A DNA stretch of 37,287 bases from Chloroflexota bacterium. Lineage in GTDB: Bacteria > Chloroflexota > Anaerolineae > Anaerolineales > UBA4823. Positions 8,645 through 15,680 of this stretch are shown here, piece after piece. The stretch's first letter is position 1. Each line of letters opens with the position of its first letter. A program made the translations under genes and the position numbers. The notes below the pieces were generated by a model, which searched no databases, was not told the origin of the DNA, and saw only the letters and a program-made list of their open reading frames with translations. The DNA is taken from assembly GCA_012516075.1 (NCBI GenBank), contig JAAYXE010000158.1, positions 1 through 37,287 of the forward strand, given 5' to 3'.

Positions 8645-10003
8645 ATGAATATATCGGGCCCCGGCTACCCTGGAAATATCCGCCCTGGCGACGACCCCTG
8701 GCTGACCTTTCGCCTGAACCAGCGCTTCGAGGCCGAAGTGCAGCAGGTGCAGGGGACGCAGGTGGTGCTGAACGTCGCCGGGGTGCGGATCGTGGCCCGG
8801 CTGACCGCGGCGGACCAGACCGGGGCCCTGATCGAGCAGCGCATGGCTCGCTTCCAGGTGACCCAGCTCGACGGTAAGAACCTGGTGCTGCGTCACCTGG
8901 GTGCGGGTACCGGCGCCGCCAGCGTGCGCGACGGCCTGGGGGAGCGCACCCTGCAGCGCATGCTCCACAACCTGCGTCTCCCTGCTGATGCCCAGAATGT
9001 ATCCCTGCTTCAGGCGCTGATGGAACACGGCCTGCCGGTTTCGCGCTCCGGGATGCAGCAGGCGCGCCAGATTCTGGACCAGGCCGCAGCGCAGATGGCG
9101 CAGGGTGCCTGGGGGCCGGGAGAAGCCCGTGCCGCCGCAGGCCTGCTGGCGGCCGGGCAGCCGCTCAGCGCCGAGTCGCTCGCCCTGGCGCTGGCGCAGG
9201 CCGCCTCGCTGGCAGACGCGGTGACCCGCCTGCAGCGGCGCCTGAAGAGTCTGCGTGAAAATCCTTCTCCTGCCATAACAGCGCTGGTGCGCCAGGCTGA
9301 AGGCGCGCTGGAGCAGGTCTCACTTGACCCTTCTGCCCCGGAGGATGCCCAGGCGGTACGCCTGGCCGCCCTGGTGGAGCAGCTCGGCCGCAGCCCCGAG
9401 GCGCAGCTCCTGCAGTGGCTGCAGGCGGACGGCGGCCGGGTGGATGCGGGTGGCGGGGTGGGCCTGCTGGCTGCGCTTGCCCGCCTGCACCGGGCGCTCT
9501 CCGGCGAGGCGGGAGCGCACCCCGAACTGCGCGACTGCCTGGAAAACATCGAAGCCATCATCCTGCAGCTGCGCCAGCGCGGGTTGAAGAATGCGCCGCC
9601 GCTGCTGCCGGCGGTCGAACCGGCGCCGCCCTGGATCGAGGTGCCGCTTCCGCTGCACGGGGCGGACGGGGAGCCAGCGGGGGAGGCCTGGCTGCGCATA
9701 GCCAATGCAACGAGTGGGGAGCGGATCGACCCGCAGAACACGCGCCTGGTGCTGCAGGTAGTCTTCCCCGGCGGCGATCAGGTGCAGGCCGACCTGTCGC
9801 TTGCCGCAGGCCGGGCCGGCATGCGCTTGAGTGCCTCTACACCCGAGCTGCGCACCAGGGCAGAAGAGTTCTTCCCCGACCTGCAGGCCGCGCTGCAGGA
9901 TCAGGGCATCCATCTCGACCAGGCCACCTTTGACCTGCTTCCAGCCGGTGCGCCGAACCGGGCGCCAGATGCCTGGCAGGTGGGTGTCAACCGGGAGGTG
10001 TAG
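8645..10003 (+). CDS. FliK-like flagellar protein (YlqG-like)
   Basis: This 452-residue protein has no signal peptide and is rich in Ala, Gln and Leu. The N-terminus (about 20-90) looks like a small beta fold (VQQVQGTQVVLNVAGVRIVA). A helical middle follows (about 95-310). The C-terminal 120 residues, with WLRIANATSGERIDPQNTRL, VVFPGGDQVQADLSLAAGR and RAEEFFPDLQAALQDQGIHL, resemble a diverged Flg_hook/FliK C-terminal domain. The next gene encodes an isolated FlhB C-terminal domain. That pair matches the ylqG-ylqH arrangement of Bacillus. A role in export-specificity control is inferred from this pairing. It could instead be a structural hook accessory. Confidence 0.7.
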   Translation: MNISGPGYPGNIRPGDDPWLTFRLNQRFEAEVQQVQGTQVVLNVAGVRIVARLTAADQTGALIEQRMARFQVTQLDGKNLVLRHLGAGTGAASVRDGLGERTLQRMLHNLRLPADAQNVSLLQALMEHGLPVSRSGMQQARQILDQAAAQMAQGAWGPGEARAAAGLLAAGQPLSAESLALALAQAASLADAVTRLQRRLKSLRENPSPAITALVRQAEGALEQVSLDPSAPEDAQAVRLAALVEQLGRSPEAQLLQWLQADGGRVDAGGGVGLLAALARLHRALSGEAGAHPELRDCLENIEAIILQLRQRGLKNAPPLLPAVEPAPPWIEVPLPLHGADGEPAGEAWLRIANATSGERIDPQNTRLVLQVVFPGGDQVQADLSLAAGRAGMRLSASTPELRTRAEEFFPDLQAALQDQGIHLDQATFDLLPAGAPNRAPDAWQVGVNREV

Positions 10004-10004
10004 C

Positions 10005-10343
10005 ATGTTCGCCCGCCGGCTGCATCTGAAGAGGATCTTCAGCGGGGAGGGCCCCGCAAAAGGTGAACCGCAGGAGCTGCCGCGCGCCGTGGCCCTTGGC
10101 TACGACCCGCAGCACGATCTGGCGCCTGTGGTGCTGGCCTCCGGGCAGGGTCATATCGCCGAGCAGATCATCGCGCTGGGCAGGGAGAAGGGGGTCCCCA
10201 TGCTGGAGGATGAGTTTCTGGTGGCTGCCCTGGCACAGGTGGATGTGGGCGAGGCCATCCCGCCCGAGCTGTATGCCGTGGTGGCGCGGGTGCTGGCGTA
10301 TATTTATCGCTTGAGGGGGAAAGGCAGCGGAGAGAAGAGTTAG
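10005..10343 (+). CDS. FlhB C-terminal domain homolog (YlqH/FlhX-like)
   Basis: The 112-residue product aligns by eye with the part of FlhB after its NPTH cleavage site. AVALGYDPQHDLAPVVLASGQG matches FlhB LAVAIQYDASTMNAPRVVAKG, and IPPELYAVVARVLAYIYRL matches the FlhB end almost word for word (see 25426-26496). It has no transmembrane segments and no NPTH motif, so it mimics the cleaved FlhB-CC fragment. Such proteins can replace or modulate cleaved FlhB in type III specificity switching. ATG 10005 follows the FliK-like stop by one base, with GGGAGG about 9 nt upstream. Confidence 0.88.
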   Translation: MFARRLHLKRIFSGEGPAKGEPQELPRAVALGYDPQHDLAPVVLASGQGHIAEQIIALGREKGVPMLEDEFLVAALAQVDVGEAIPPELYAVVARVLAYIYRLRGKGSGEKS

Positions 10344-10580
10344 GGCTCCTGGCTGATCTGCCGGAAGGGGGACGCGGATGACACGGAGGGCGCGGATTAT
10401 TTAACCATATGAAAGCCCCGGCCAAAGGCTGCAGTGTTATTCACGGGAGCATTCTCCGGCTGGCCAACATTCAATGCTTGCTCGCTCTTACCCGATCCAC
10501 CGGTAAGGGCACAGCGATGTGAGCCTCATGACCGACCCTTTCACGGAACTCTCCAGGGCCCGAAAACCCTGTCCCAAATG

Positions 10581-10632
10581 CAGCCGTGCCCGCTGGCTAC
10601 AGCCCATTCGATCCCCGGCGCGGGCACGGCTG
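10581..10632. other. 13-bp inverted repeat, 26-nt loop
   Basis: CAGCCGTGCCCGC (10581-10593) and GCGGGCACGGCTG (10620-10632) are perfectly complementary. No U-run follows on either strand. Function is unknown; it is the second 13-bp perfect inverted repeat in this part of the window. Confidence 0.6.
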
Positions 10633-10917
10633 ATTTCTGATATTGCAATCTTCGGGAACGGTGAATCTTTTTGACCGGGCCACTTTCCCTCTCCACTGCC
10701 GTGCGTTTACGGCTGCAGATGAGGCGTGGGCGCGGAGCGCCCGGGTTGACACTCCCACGCGGAGCGGAATGGTACCCGGCTCAGGAGCGTGATAATAAAA
10801 GGACCAGGTAAGCACACCTGCCAGCCGGCAGGCTGTCTAACAGGGGAAGAAACCTTAAATCCGCGTCCACCCGGGCAATCAGCGCAGTCCGCGTCCATGA
10901 ATCCACCCTCACCCAAA

Positions 10918-10947
10918 CCCTCGCCCTGGAAGGGCGAGGGCTTTTTT
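10918..10947 (+). terminator. Intrinsic terminator
   Basis: CCCTCGCCCT (10918-10927), a GGA loop and AGGGCGAGGG (10931-10940) form a perfect 10-bp GC-rich stem, followed by C and six T. This is a textbook rho-independent terminator on the + strand and could end transcription from the fliF-flhX-like operon, about 575 nt past its last stop. It also belongs to the CCCTCACCC-type palindromic repeats of this window. Confidence 0.75.
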
Positions 10948-11150
10948 CACGTTCATGTGTGGAATTGAGATCCTGAAATAAACAGAACTTCTTCTAGCTT
11001 CAGTAAATAACGCCTTCTCCCCCAGCGGGGGAGAAGGTTGGGATGAGGGGGATTTACAGGCGTGCGGAGCGCTCTGGGCCAGGAAAGCCTTAATACCCAA
11101 CAGGTGGAGCTTTTTTACCCCCATCCTTTCCCTCTTACGAGGGTAGTGTG

Positions 11151-11260
11151 TAATCTCATAATGTTTGCCCGGCATCCAGAGCGGCAGCCGAAGATCGACT
11201 TCCCGGCATCCAGGCGCCCTTCGGCCAGGCGGTCGTCCTTTGACCGCCGCTCCGGATGCC
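11151..11260. repeat. Dispersed palindromic element, copy A
   Basis: The first 65 bp (TAATCTCATAATGTTTG..., then a GGCATCCAGAGCGG arm) match copy B at 29322 closely, in the same orientation. The arm GGCATCCAGAGCGG (11171-11184) pairs with CCGCTCCGGATGCC (11247-11260) with one mismatch. A nested hairpin, GGCGGTC/GACCGCC (11228-11234 / 11242-11248), lies between. The layout is that of a MITE-like or REP-like repeat. No transposase is present. Confidence 0.7.
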
Positions 11261-11363
11261 TGGGTGCGGCATTTATTACCAGCAGGCGCGCGGAGCGGCA
11301 TGCTGAGCATGCTTAAAGCCGTCAGGCCCCGCAGTCGAAGCGGCCTGCGGTGTGAGACTCTGG

Positions 11364-11413
11364 CCCTCCCCCGTTTCGCATGCCCGCCTTCGGCGGGCCG
11401 CTCCCAGGGGAGG
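11364..11413. repeat. REP-like palindromic repeat, left copy
   Basis: This 50-bp unit starts CCCTCCCCCGTTTC, has a central GCCCGCC-TTC-GGCGGGC hairpin and ends CAGGGGAGG. The outer pyrimidine and purine arms also pair. A near-identical copy in the same orientation lies at 15214-15264, on the other side of the secreted-protein and OLD genes. Confidence 0.75.
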
Positions 11414-11448
11414 ATAAAAATCCTCGCTCTCAGCGTCCCCCCGCGTCT

Positions 11449-12150
11449 CTACTCCCGAAGCTGAACCGGCATGAACACCCTGTGCACCGGGCCGAACTGG
11501 TAATACACCGGCACGGTGGCCTCGAACAGCAGCAGCGTCTGGTCGGCGTTCGTCATCTGGATGCGGATATGGTCCACGATCACCGGGCTGCTGTTGATGG
11601 TAAAGTTGCTGCTCCCTGTTCCCGAACCTACTGGATACAGCGCCGAGCCGCTGGCCGAATAATTCGGGCTGAGCTCACCATAAGACAGCGGCCGGATGAA
11701 GATGCGCGCCTGGCTGGTGCCGCTCAGGGAGTATGAAAAGTCCTGGTGCACCTGTGATCCATGGTCCAGGATATTGGGCGTGAGGGGGTTAAACTGCGTA
11801 AACGTGACCACGTACTGCGGGTCGGTGAACAGGAAGTACACCGGGATGAAGGTCTCGTTGAGCAGAACCGACTGGTCGGCGTTCGTCATCTGGATGCGGA
11901 TCTGGTCCACCAGCACCGGGCCGGAATTGATCGTGAAGGTGCCGCTCGCTGTCCCCGTACCGGCCGGATAGAGCGGCGAGCCGCTTGCGCTGTACCCGGG
12001 GGAGAGAGCGCCGTCTGTAAACGGGCGGGCGAAGATGCGCACCCCGCCGGGTTCGGTGGTGCTGTAGTCCACGTTCACGGTCAGGTTTGTCCCGTAGCCG
12101 ATGATATTCGGGTGGCCGGGATCCAGCTCAATACTGGTGATGGTGTGGTC
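11449..12150 (-). pseudogene. Secreted repeat protein, 3' part after a frameshift
   Basis: This frame continues the protein begun at 12596 after a one-base loss near 12150. It encodes repeats 2 and 3 of a beta-rich domain of about 110 residues. Each repeat has TTEPGGVRIFARP-like or related text, YSASGS-LYP-G-GTG, FTINS-PV-VD and IRIQMTNADQ. It ends HRVFMPVQLRE, whose FMPVQLR resembles a C-terminal motif I associate with Chloroflexota secreted proteins. Alone it has no signal peptide; the first in-frame start after the junction is a GTG at 12078. Restoring one base gives a 382-residue protein with three repeats. Function is unknown; a cell-surface or matrix role is a guess. It could be a true pseudogene, a phase-variable gene or a sequencing error. 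Confidence 0.75.
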
Positions 12151-12596
12151 GACTCCACGAACTCGAAATGCACGGGGATGTATGCTTCGAAGAGCAGCTC
12201 CGACTGGTCTGCGTTGAACATGCGCAGCTCGATGCGGTCGACTACCGCGGGGGAATGAACGGTGAAGAATCCTGATGCCGTGCCTGTGCCGGTGGGGTAG
12301 ACGCCTGAACCATGGGCTGAATAATCCGGCGTGTGGATACTGCCGGTGTACGGCCGGGCGAAGATGCGCACGCCGCCCGGTTCTGTGGTCTGGTAGTCGA
12401 ACGTCAGGTTGACGTTTTCTCCGACCGCGAGTACGTTGGGGGTCAGCGGTGTGAGGACGATATTCGTGATCAGGTGGTCTGAGGCGGTCGGGGCGGCCAG
12501 TGCTTTCTGCGCAGAAATTCCGGCAGGCAGCAATAACGCCAGGATCAGGCTCAAGAGCATGAGTCCGGGCGTCAGGGAAAGAATTCGAGCACGCAT
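12081..12596 (-). CDS. Secreted repeat protein, 5' part with signal peptide
   Basis: The 171-residue frame starts at ATG 12596 with AAAAGGAGG about 4-5 nt upstream. A Sec signal peptide is clear: MRARILSLTPG, a leucine-rich core, then an Ala-rich cleavage region (about 29-37). Repeat 1 follows (about 42-146) with YQTTEPGGVRIFARPYTG, YSAHGSGVYPTGTGTASG and LRMFNADQSELLFEAYIPV. After VHFEFVES (142-149) the frame goes wrong and ends in an unrelated tail, SSATGQT. The adjacent frame carries the expected DHTITSIELDPGHPNII. The two halves are one broken gene. No family is recognised. Confidence 0.75.
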   Translation of the reverse strand: MRARILSLTPGLMLLSLILALLLPAGISAQKALAAPTASDHLITNIVLTPLTPNVLAVGENVNLTFDYQTTEPGGVRIFARPYTGSIHTPDYSAHGSGVYPTGTGTASGFFTVHSPAVVDRIELRMFNADQSELLFEAYIPVHFEFVESTTPSPVLSWIPATRISSATGQT

Positions 12597-12659
12597 ATGT
12601 CCTCCTTTTACCGGCTCGTATTTGGTTGTGAGGAATCGCTGTTTTTATTCATGCTAAAA

Positions 12660-12698
12660 AGGTCTATTATGTCAATAATCTATATCTACTATAGACCT
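12660..12698 (-). promoter_or_regulatory. Candidate promoter/operator of the secreted repeat gene
   Basis: Arms AGGTCTAT (12660-12667) and ATAGACCT (12691-12698) form an 8-bp inverted repeat with a 23-nt gap, about 65-100 nt upstream of the secreted gene start. The - strand carries TATAGT within TATAGTAGATATA (12681-12693), a good -10 match, but no convincing -35. The same 13-mer occurs at 27545-27557 before the other secreted-protein gene. Confidence 0.4.
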
Positions 12699-12919
12699 CA
12701 TGATTTTGAAACGAAATTATTGTTTACCGCCCGCTTAGAAAACGGACAAATCAGACTGTAACAAGATCATATTCTCTTCGTTGTAATATTATGAAATGCG
12801 TCCTGCCGGAAGCTCTCGCAGGTCGACCCGAAGCCGTTATGTGACTCAATTTTCAATTGGAGCAGGGACCTCCAGCCCGCACCATGCCCGGGACCACTCC
12901 TTCTGCTGTTTCGATACTG

Positions 12920-12962
12920 CCCCACAGACCAGCGCACTGGATGAATGTGCGCTGCTGTGGGG
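12920..12962 (+). other. Strong hairpin, possible ncRNA or attenuator
   Basis: CCCCACAG-AC-CAGCGCAC (12920-12937) pairs with GTGCGCTGCTGTGGGG (12947-12962). It makes 16 base pairs with a two-base AC bulge and a 9-nt loop (TGGATGAAT). CTTTAT follows, so termination on the + strand would be weak. It lies 230 nt upstream of the OLD gene and may be a leader element, a small RNA or a remnant of a mobile element. Confidence 0.6.
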
Positions 12963-13191
12963 CTTTATGGTTTGATCGGTCCAAACAAATGAGACCGTCA
13001 GAAAGGCCCAGCCGTAGAGCATCATGCTGCGCATAGACAAAAATTATGCTTAACGTCTGGCTGCTGTCAGCTGGCCCTGGAATCCCGGGGATCATTATCT
13101 GCCAGATCGGGGGGGAATCGAACCTCACGAAATCAACCACACAGCCTGATCCGCATCCACTACAACTGAAGACCGGTATAAGGGAGGCATC

Positions 13192-15183
13192 ATGTACCTG
13201 TCTGACATCATTATCCTCAATTACCGGAGCTGCCGCAACCTGCACCTCCGCTTTCAACCCGACCAGCCCAACGTGCTCATCGGCATCAACGACAGCGGTA
13301 AGTCGACGATCCTGCGGGCGGTGGGCCTGCTGCTCGAAACCAAACCGAAGTTCAATTTCCTCACCGAAGACAAACAGAAGAACGATGTCTCCAACACCTG
13401 CGCTCTGGCAGACGAACAGCACAGGCTGTTCGATCAACTGGGCCTGCCCCGGCTGGACTGCCCGGAAGGCGAGTGTGTGATCACCGGTGGGTTCGTCCTG
13501 GAGCCGCGCGACTTCAAGCGCCTGGAGGAGCAGGAGTTCTCCAACCACCTGCTGTGGACGGTCGAACAGATGCAGGCACGGCAGAAGGACGGTCAGCCTG
13601 TGAAGCTCTGGCTGGCGCGCCGCTTCGACCGGGCCTCCCAGAAGGCGGTTCATCTGCTGCTGACGCCCGAGGCAGTGGATGATGGACAGCCGGGTAAGCT
13701 CTATTATCTGCCGCAGACGAGATTAGTTAAACTGCGCGATGTATATGGAATCTCGAACAAGGAAATCCGGAATGAGAACCAATCAGGTCCTTTCTCTAAC
13801 CTGGATGTGCTGCGTGCCATTTACAAGAGAAGGCAGTTATACGACCAGTGGATCGAGTATCAGGGCGATTCTGGCTTCTGGCCGATGTATCAGTATTTGG
13901 ATTGGAACCTTTCTCTTGATCAATTTAAGGAAGTTGCGACAGATATTCTCAACAGCACGCTGGCAGCGTCTCACGACCAGGCGCTTGGAATGGTCCGCGA
14001 GCAGGCAAAGGAATACGAGCGCCTGGTGAACGAACAATTGAAAACACTGGTTCCTCATTTGAGAGAGGTGGCTGATACCGTTGAGAATGTGAAAGCCGTA
14101 ATTTCTATGCCGGTCAAATTCCAGGTGACCGATATCCTTCTGAACAAGTTCAACAGCGATGGCGATATCCACCTGGAAGCGCAGGGGGAGGGTATTAAGC
14201 GCCAGCTCTGGTTTGCCCTGCTGCAGTGGAAGCTGCGCCAACAACCGAAAGGCACCGCAGCCGGCAAGGATATGATCTGGTGTTTTGATGAGCCTGAAAC
14301 ACACCTGTATCCTGGAGCCCAGCGGCGGTTTTTTGACCTGATTAAGGCAATATCACGTTCCAATGTGCAGACCATTCTGAGCACGCATTCGACGATCTTT
14401 ATTGACCGTGTCCAGCTCAGCTCTTTGTACCGGGTCGAACTGCAAGAAGGGTATTCATGTGTCTCGAACTCTAATAATGTTGATGATGTCTTTCACTCCC
14501 TCAATCTGCGCAACAGCGATTTCCTGTTTTACGATACCTTCCTGGTGGTCGAGGGAGATACGGAGAAGGTGCTCATCCCGCATCTGTATCAACTGGTCAC
14601 CGGAAGGACGCTGGCCGAGGATGCTGTGCAGTTGATTTCCCTGGGGGGCAAGAATAAGTGGCATGCTAACCGAAAGGTGCTGGAGGATGTTTTCAACGGT
14701 TTTCGAAAAGATGTCGTGACTTCTGTCACCTATATCTTCGATCGCGATGCTGTTTTTGATCTAACCGAGAAAGATTTTGAGGCAAGAAATATAATTTTGG
14801 TTGGTAAACAGGATATCGAAGACAGTCTGCCGGCACAGGTCTGGCTGGAATATGTACAGTATTATTACGATGGAAAACTCGATCTTCAGGTTTCAGAGAT
14901 TGAAAACCTTCAAGATTCCATACCGGCAGCAGACCCTAAGAAGCACAATATGAATGGTAATCATAAATTTTATAAAAGGCTAAAGGGGATGGTTCGAAAG
15001 AAGGCCGAGCGGCAGGGGCTGGAATGCGATCTGCTGCCCGAAAAAGGGACTGAAGAGGGAGAGGTGTTATGCAGGGTGATAACAGATAAATTCCAGGTGC
15101 CTCAGGAAATCCACCAGGCCTTCTACGCCCTGGTTTCCAGGGAGAGGATATCCGCTGCGGCAGGGCAGGAGATGAGGTTTTAG
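13192..15183 (+). CDS. OLD-family nuclease (ABC-type ATPase plus TOPRIM)
   Basis: The 663-residue protein joins an ABC/RecF-like ATPase to a C-terminal TOPRIM nuclease. Walker A is GINDSGKST (31-39). Walker B is in WCFDEPETHLYPGAQRRFF (Asp366, Glu367), followed by ILSTHST with the switch His. The TOPRIM part has LVVEGDTEK (Glu454) and IFDRDAVFD (Asp517, Asp519), so the metal sites look intact. OLD-type proteins include phage P2 Old and the GajA subunit of Gabija and are mostly anti-phage nucleases. ATG 13192 has AGGGAGG 4 nt upstream. No UvrD-like partner follows, so a single-gene class 1 OLD is likely. The 3' half is more AT-rich than the flagellar genes, which suggests transfer. Confidence 0.9.
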   Translation: MYLSDIIILNYRSCRNLHLRFQPDQPNVLIGINDSGKSTILRAVGLLLETKPKFNFLTEDKQKNDVSNTCALADEQHRLFDQLGLPRLDCPEGECVITGGFVLEPRDFKRLEEQEFSNHLLWTVEQMQARQKDGQPVKLWLARRFDRASQKAVHLLLTPEAVDDGQPGKLYYLPQTRLVKLRDVYGISNKEIRNENQSGPFSNLDVLRAIYKRRQLYDQWIEYQGDSGFWPMYQYLDWNLSLDQFKEVATDILNSTLAASHDQALGMVREQAKEYERLVNEQLKTLVPHLREVADTVENVKAVISMPVKFQVTDILLNKFNSDGDIHLEAQGEGIKRQLWFALLQWKLRQQPKGTAAGKDMIWCFDEPETHLYPGAQRRFFDLIKAISRSNVQTILSTHSTIFIDRVQLSSLYRVELQEGYSCVSNSNNVDDVFHSLNLRNSDFLFYDTFLVVEGDTEKVLIPHLYQLVTGRTLAEDAVQLISLGGKNKWHANRKVLEDVFNGFRKDVVTSVTYIFDRDAVFDLTEKDFEARNIILVGKQDIEDSLPAQVWLEYVQYYYDGKLDLQVSEIENLQDSIPAADPKKHNMNGNHKFYKRLKGMVRKKAERQGLECDLLPEKGTEEGEVLCRVITDKFQVPQEIHQAFYALVSRERISAAAGQEMRF

Positions 15184-15213
15184 CACCGGAATCGTTATTT
15201 ACCCTCACCCTTT

Positions 15214-15264
15214 CCCTCCCCCGTTTCACAGGCCCGCCTCCGGCGGGCTGCTTACAGGGGAGGG
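15214..15264. repeat. REP-like palindromic repeat, right copy
   Basis: CCCTCCCCCGTTTC, a GCCCGCC-TCC-GGCGGGC hairpin and ACAGGGGAGGG repeat the 11364-11413 unit with few changes and in the same orientation. Just upstream, ACCCTCACCC marks the same family as the terminator repeat at 10918. It lies 31 bp after the OLD stop. Confidence 0.75.
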
Positions 15265-15309
15265 AATCATCCGCGTCCATCTGTGTTTTCCGCCTCCATC
15301 AGCGTCCCC

Positions 15310-15346
15310 AAAAAAATCAGCGGATGGGCGTTACGAGCCCATCCGC
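15310..15346 (-). terminator. Intrinsic terminator of the flgM-csrA operon
   Basis: On the - strand a perfect 10-bp stem, GCGGATGGGC / GCCCATCCGC (15320-15329 and 15337-15346) with a 7-nt loop, is followed by TGA and seven T (15310-15316). It lies 32 bp after the csrA stop. This is a convincing end for the operon. Confidence 0.85.
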
Positions 15347-15378
15347 CGGCGGATTAAAAAAACTGCACTGGCGGTGCC

Positions 15379-15675
15379 TCAGTCCTGTTCTTCTTCTCCG
15401 GAACCGGGTGTCTCTTCGTCCTCCTCGGAGGCCAGGGCTTCGCTCAGATACTGGCGCAGCTGCTCGATGCCCTGAGATTCGGGTTTCTCCACCAGATCCT
15501 GAGCGATCTCGTTCTGCTCGCGGATCGCCTGCCAGAGCTCCTGTCGCAGCACACGCACATGCCGGGGTGCGCTGATGCCGATCTTGACCTTCTCTCCTTC
15601 GATGGCCAGGATGGTGATGACGATCTCGTCATCGATGACAATGCTCTCTTCAGGCTTGCGAGACAGAATCAGCAT
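15379..15675 (-). CDS. csrA: Carbon storage regulator CsrA
   Basis: CsrA is a dimeric RNA-binding protein that blocks translation at GGA-containing leaders; in Gram-positive flagellar systems it controls flagellin mRNA. The first 60 residues are a complete CsrA domain: MLILSRKPEESIVIDDEI, IAIEGEKVKIGI-like text (ILAIEGEKVKIGISAPRHV), then VLRQELW. A 35-residue acidic tail follows (SEEDEETPGSGEEEQD at the end), longer than the usual short tail. It starts 5 nt after the flgL stop without a strong Shine-Dalgarno, suggesting translational coupling. FliW, the protein antagonist often encoded next to csrA, is absent here. Confidence 0.96.
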   Translation of the reverse strand: MLILSRKPEESIVIDDEIVITILAIEGEKVKIGISAPRHVRVLRQELWQAIREQNEIAQDLVEKPESQGIEQLRQYLSEALASEEDEETPGSGEEEQD

Positions 15676-15680
15676 GCGGT

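Larger units (their letters stand above)
10344..11448. other. Gene-free, repeat-rich intergenic stretch
   Basis: I see no convincing gene in these 1.1 kb; open frames here lack family motifs and believable starts. The stretch holds a 13-bp inverted repeat (10581-10632), a strong terminator (10918-10947), a CCTTCTCCCCC/GGGGGAGAAGG hairpin (about 11013-11037), a dispersed palindromic element (11151-11260) and a REP-like element (11364-11413). It also holds fragments of a GACGCGGAT / ATCCGCGTCC motif near 10371-10397 and 10859-10900 that recurs near 15268-15306. It looks like decayed accessory DNA. Confidence 0.6.
12597..13191. other. AT-rich intergenic region between divergent genes
   Basis: This 595-bp stretch lies between the secreted repeat gene (- strand) and the OLD-type gene (+ strand). 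Bases 12650-12830 are strikingly AT-rich for this window. They include the 12660-12698 inverted repeat and a TATAGTAGATATA motif on the - strand. A long hairpin lies at 12920-12962. No gene is supported. It probably holds divergent promoters. Confidence 0.55.

Noticed and set aside
10434..10640. Short open frames in the 10344-11448 gap.
   Set aside because: No Shine-Dalgarno, no recognisable protein text, and they run through hairpins and repeats.
13192..15183. A Gabija system (GajA plus GajB).
   Set aside because: No UvrD-like helicase gene follows; the next gene is csrA on the other strand.
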